Part shown: positions 63,078 to 64,000 of the stretch, piece by piece
Layout of the letters: each line of letters opens with the position of its first letter
Position numbering within the stretch: position 1 is the stretch's first letter
DNA from: JAFGJQ01 sp964586145
GTDB lineage: Bacteria > Planctomycetota > Phycisphaerae > UBA1845
Reading direction: 5' to 3'
DNA length: 64,000 nt
Assembly: GCA_964586145.1 (NCBI GenBank)
Contig: CAZPHH010000003.1
Coordinates: forward strand, 49,134-113,133
Position numbers and translations under genes: made by a program
Notes under the pieces: generated by a model
What the model was told of the DNA's origin: nothing
The model's database searches: none
The model's input: the letters and a program-made list of their open reading frames with translations, nothing else

Positions 63078-63945
63078 CCAACCCCACCACGAACGGCTCC
63101 GCCGGAATCCCCTCGCGAACCTTCAACACCGTCACCCGCACGAGTCGGGGTCGGGGGGTGGAAACCGAGGCACGAAGGCACGAAGGCACGGAGGCACGGA
63201 GGAATGAAGAGCGGGGATTGTCGATTGCAATCGACCCATCACTCCCTTGATCCCTCCCCCTTTTTGATTTATCGCCGAAGGCGACCTCCCCTCCGTCCCT
63301 TCGTCCCTCCGTCCCTTCGTCCCTCATTTTTGCTTTTTGTTTTTTGCTTTTTGTTTTGTCGCCGAAGGCGACCTCTGCTTCCAACGCCACCGCCACCGCC
63401 ACGAACGTTCGCTCCCGGCCGGCCAGCGGCGTCACCACCAGCCCGATCCCGCCGCCCGCCTCCGCCGCGAGCTGCAGCCGCCGCGAATGCACCCGCCCCA
63501 GCCGCTCCAACCGGGCCACCACCGCCGCAACGGCCGGACAGCGCAGGCACTGGTCCGCCGCCCACACCGCATCCACTGCCCGCTTTGGCCGGACCAACAA
63601 CAACCGCTGGGGATCGAGCCCGAACTTCACCACGGCCGGCGGATAGAAATCACCGGCCGGGTCAATCACCACGATGGGACGGGCCGACTCCGCCCCCACG
63701 CCGCCGCAGCCGGCCCATCCCGGACCGGCCATGTCGTCGCCGCGTGCCGCCCGTCCCGCGACGGCCAATGCCAGCGACATGGTTCCGACACCCGGTCCTC
63801 CGTCCAGAATCTGGCTGACCGCCCCCCGTGGCAGCCCGCCCCACGGCAACGCCGCATCGAGCGTATCGAGGCCGGTGGGGATGCCGAGAGGGGGTTGGGG
63901 GTCAGGGGTCAGGGCGCAGGGGCAGGGTGCGGGCTGCGCTGGCAA
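62995..63945 (-). CDS. imuA: ImuA-like (RecA/SulA-related) SOS protein, uncertain start
   Basis: ImuA is a RecA-like helper of the ImuB mutasome. The core IPTGLDTLDAALPWGGLPRGAVSQIL and the P-loop-like GGPGVGTMSL (about residues 22-58) identify it, with ADQCLRCPAVAAVVARLERLGRVHSRRLQLAAEAGG further on. The start is uncertain: no ATG or GTG precedes the conserved region, TTG 63945 is used here, and the frame stays open through the octamer array to the window end, so part may lie outside. Two in-frame low-complexity insertions fall at residues about 190-225 and 240-265. The last 83 bases overlap imuB. Imu genes are usually LexA-controlled; I see no clear LexA box. Confidence 0.75.
   Translation of the reverse strand: MPAQPAPCPCALTPDPQPPLGIPTGLDTLDAALPWGGLPRGAVSQILDGGPGVGTMSLALAVAGRAARGDDMAGPGWAGCGGVGAESARPIVVIDPAGDFYPPAVVKFGLDPQRLLLVRPKRAVDAVWAADQCLRCPAVAAVVARLERLGRVHSRRLQLAAEAGGGIGLVVTPLAGRERTFVAVAVALEAEVAFGDKTKSKKQKAKMRDEGTEGRRDGGEVAFGDKSKRGRDQGSDGSIAIDNPRSSFLRASVPSCLRASVSTPRPRLVRVTVLKVREGIPAEPFVVGLDDEAGFMPVHAVAEGGAAGAGKKRAGA
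63169..63200. repeat. GGCACGAA/GGCACGGA octamer variant inside imuA
   Basis: GGCACGAA twice and GGCACGGA twice, followed by GGAATGAA. It is a close relative (GGCAC for GGGAC) of the main octamer array and lies in frame in imuA (encoding SCLRASV-type sequence). Confidence 0.8.
63272..63375. repeat. Octamer array in imuA bounded by a 17-bp direct repeat
   Basis: TCGCCGAAGGCGACCTC occurs at 63272-63288 and again at 63359-63375. Between them lie four octamers (63292-63323) and an AT-rich stretch (CATTTTTGCTTTTTGTTTTT). On the minus strand the flanks read EVAFGDK twice, once on each side of the insertion. Confidence 0.85.
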
Positions 63946-63950
63946 TCCAA

Positions 63951-64000
63951 GGGACGGAGGGACGAAGGGACGAAGGGACGGAGGGACGAAGGGACGAAGG
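63951..64000. repeat. Octamer array running off the window end
   Basis: At least six perfect units of GGGACGGA/GGGACGAA lie at the start of imuA and continue past the window boundary. The minus-strand frame here translates LRPFVPPSLRP. Confidence 0.92.

Overview
This window is GC-rich (roughly two thirds G+C by eye) bacterial chromosome that most resembles a planctomycete, probably class Phycisphaerae. The clues are an Asn/Asp 'NVNDN' linker in a secreted lipoprotein-like protein, a 22-unit thrombospondin-type-3 protein, DUF4159 and DUF4349 proteins, SH3-like secreted proteins, many small zinc-ribbon membrane proteins, and intergenic spaces full of GGTCCGC...GCGGACC and ACCGGC...GCCGGT palindromes. 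Three runs of exactly 100 N (20948-21047, 51707-51806, 54356-54455) mark scaffold joins, so this is probably a metagenome-assembled or draft genome.

Layout. 1-5.2 kb: the end of folC, then a three-gene unit of [NiFe]-hydrogenase large subunit, Tat-exported small subunit and a methyl-accepting chemotaxis protein whose start overlaps the small-subunit stop. The large subunit ends exactly at the last conserved His of its Ni-binding motif, as H2-sensing hydrogenases do. I read the unit as a candidate H2 (redox) chemoreceptor, and it is the most interesting system here. 5.4-9.2 kb: a secreted repeat-linker protein, then a divergent D-lyxose isomerase / PfkB sugar kinase pair. 9.2-20.2 kb: housekeeping genes (mutS, trpD, mnmE, then dnaB, rplI, ssb, rpsF, pth, rplY, prs and tRNA-Gln on the minus strand). 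rpsR is missing from its usual place between ssb and rplI. 21.2-23.5 kb: a UroD/MtaA-type methyltransferase fused to a thioredoxin-like domain, overlapping a CobW/COG0523 GTPase. 23.9-30.3 kb: an operon of three secreted proteins (two DUF4159-like units, an SH3-like/helical protein, a gluzincin peptidase). 30.5-37.8 kb: small lipoprotein, FlgM-like protein, CdsZ-type zinc ribbon, CheX-like/receiver protein, a 1142-residue FHA coiled-coil protein and a DUF434 protein.

38-44 kb: a secreted thioredoxin with carboxypeptidase-regulatory-like repeats, and an ECF sigma factor with a very large membrane-spanning DUF4349 partner; palindromic repeats separate the sigma gene from its partner. 44.4-51 kb: a 43-residue membrane peptide, a GT-C-like glycosyltransferase, an MFS transporter and a run of small zinc-ribbon/membrane proteins. 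51.2-60.8 kb: a DUF1801 protein, msrB, the TSP3-repeat protein, hflX, an LPG-synthase-type flippase, three consecutive PilZ/YcgR-like c-di-GMP proteins and two small proteins. 61.4-64 kb: imuB and imuA, the SOS mutasome genes, with no dnaE2/imuC adjacent.

Two themes recur. Several genes point to motility and surface behaviour (chemoreceptor, CheX-like/REC, three PilZ proteins, FlgM-like protein). The non-coding DNA carries at least two palindromic repeat families and an octamer tandem array (GGGACGAA/GGGACGGA) at four places; two of these arrays lie in frame inside imuA and imuB and a third touches the imuA start.
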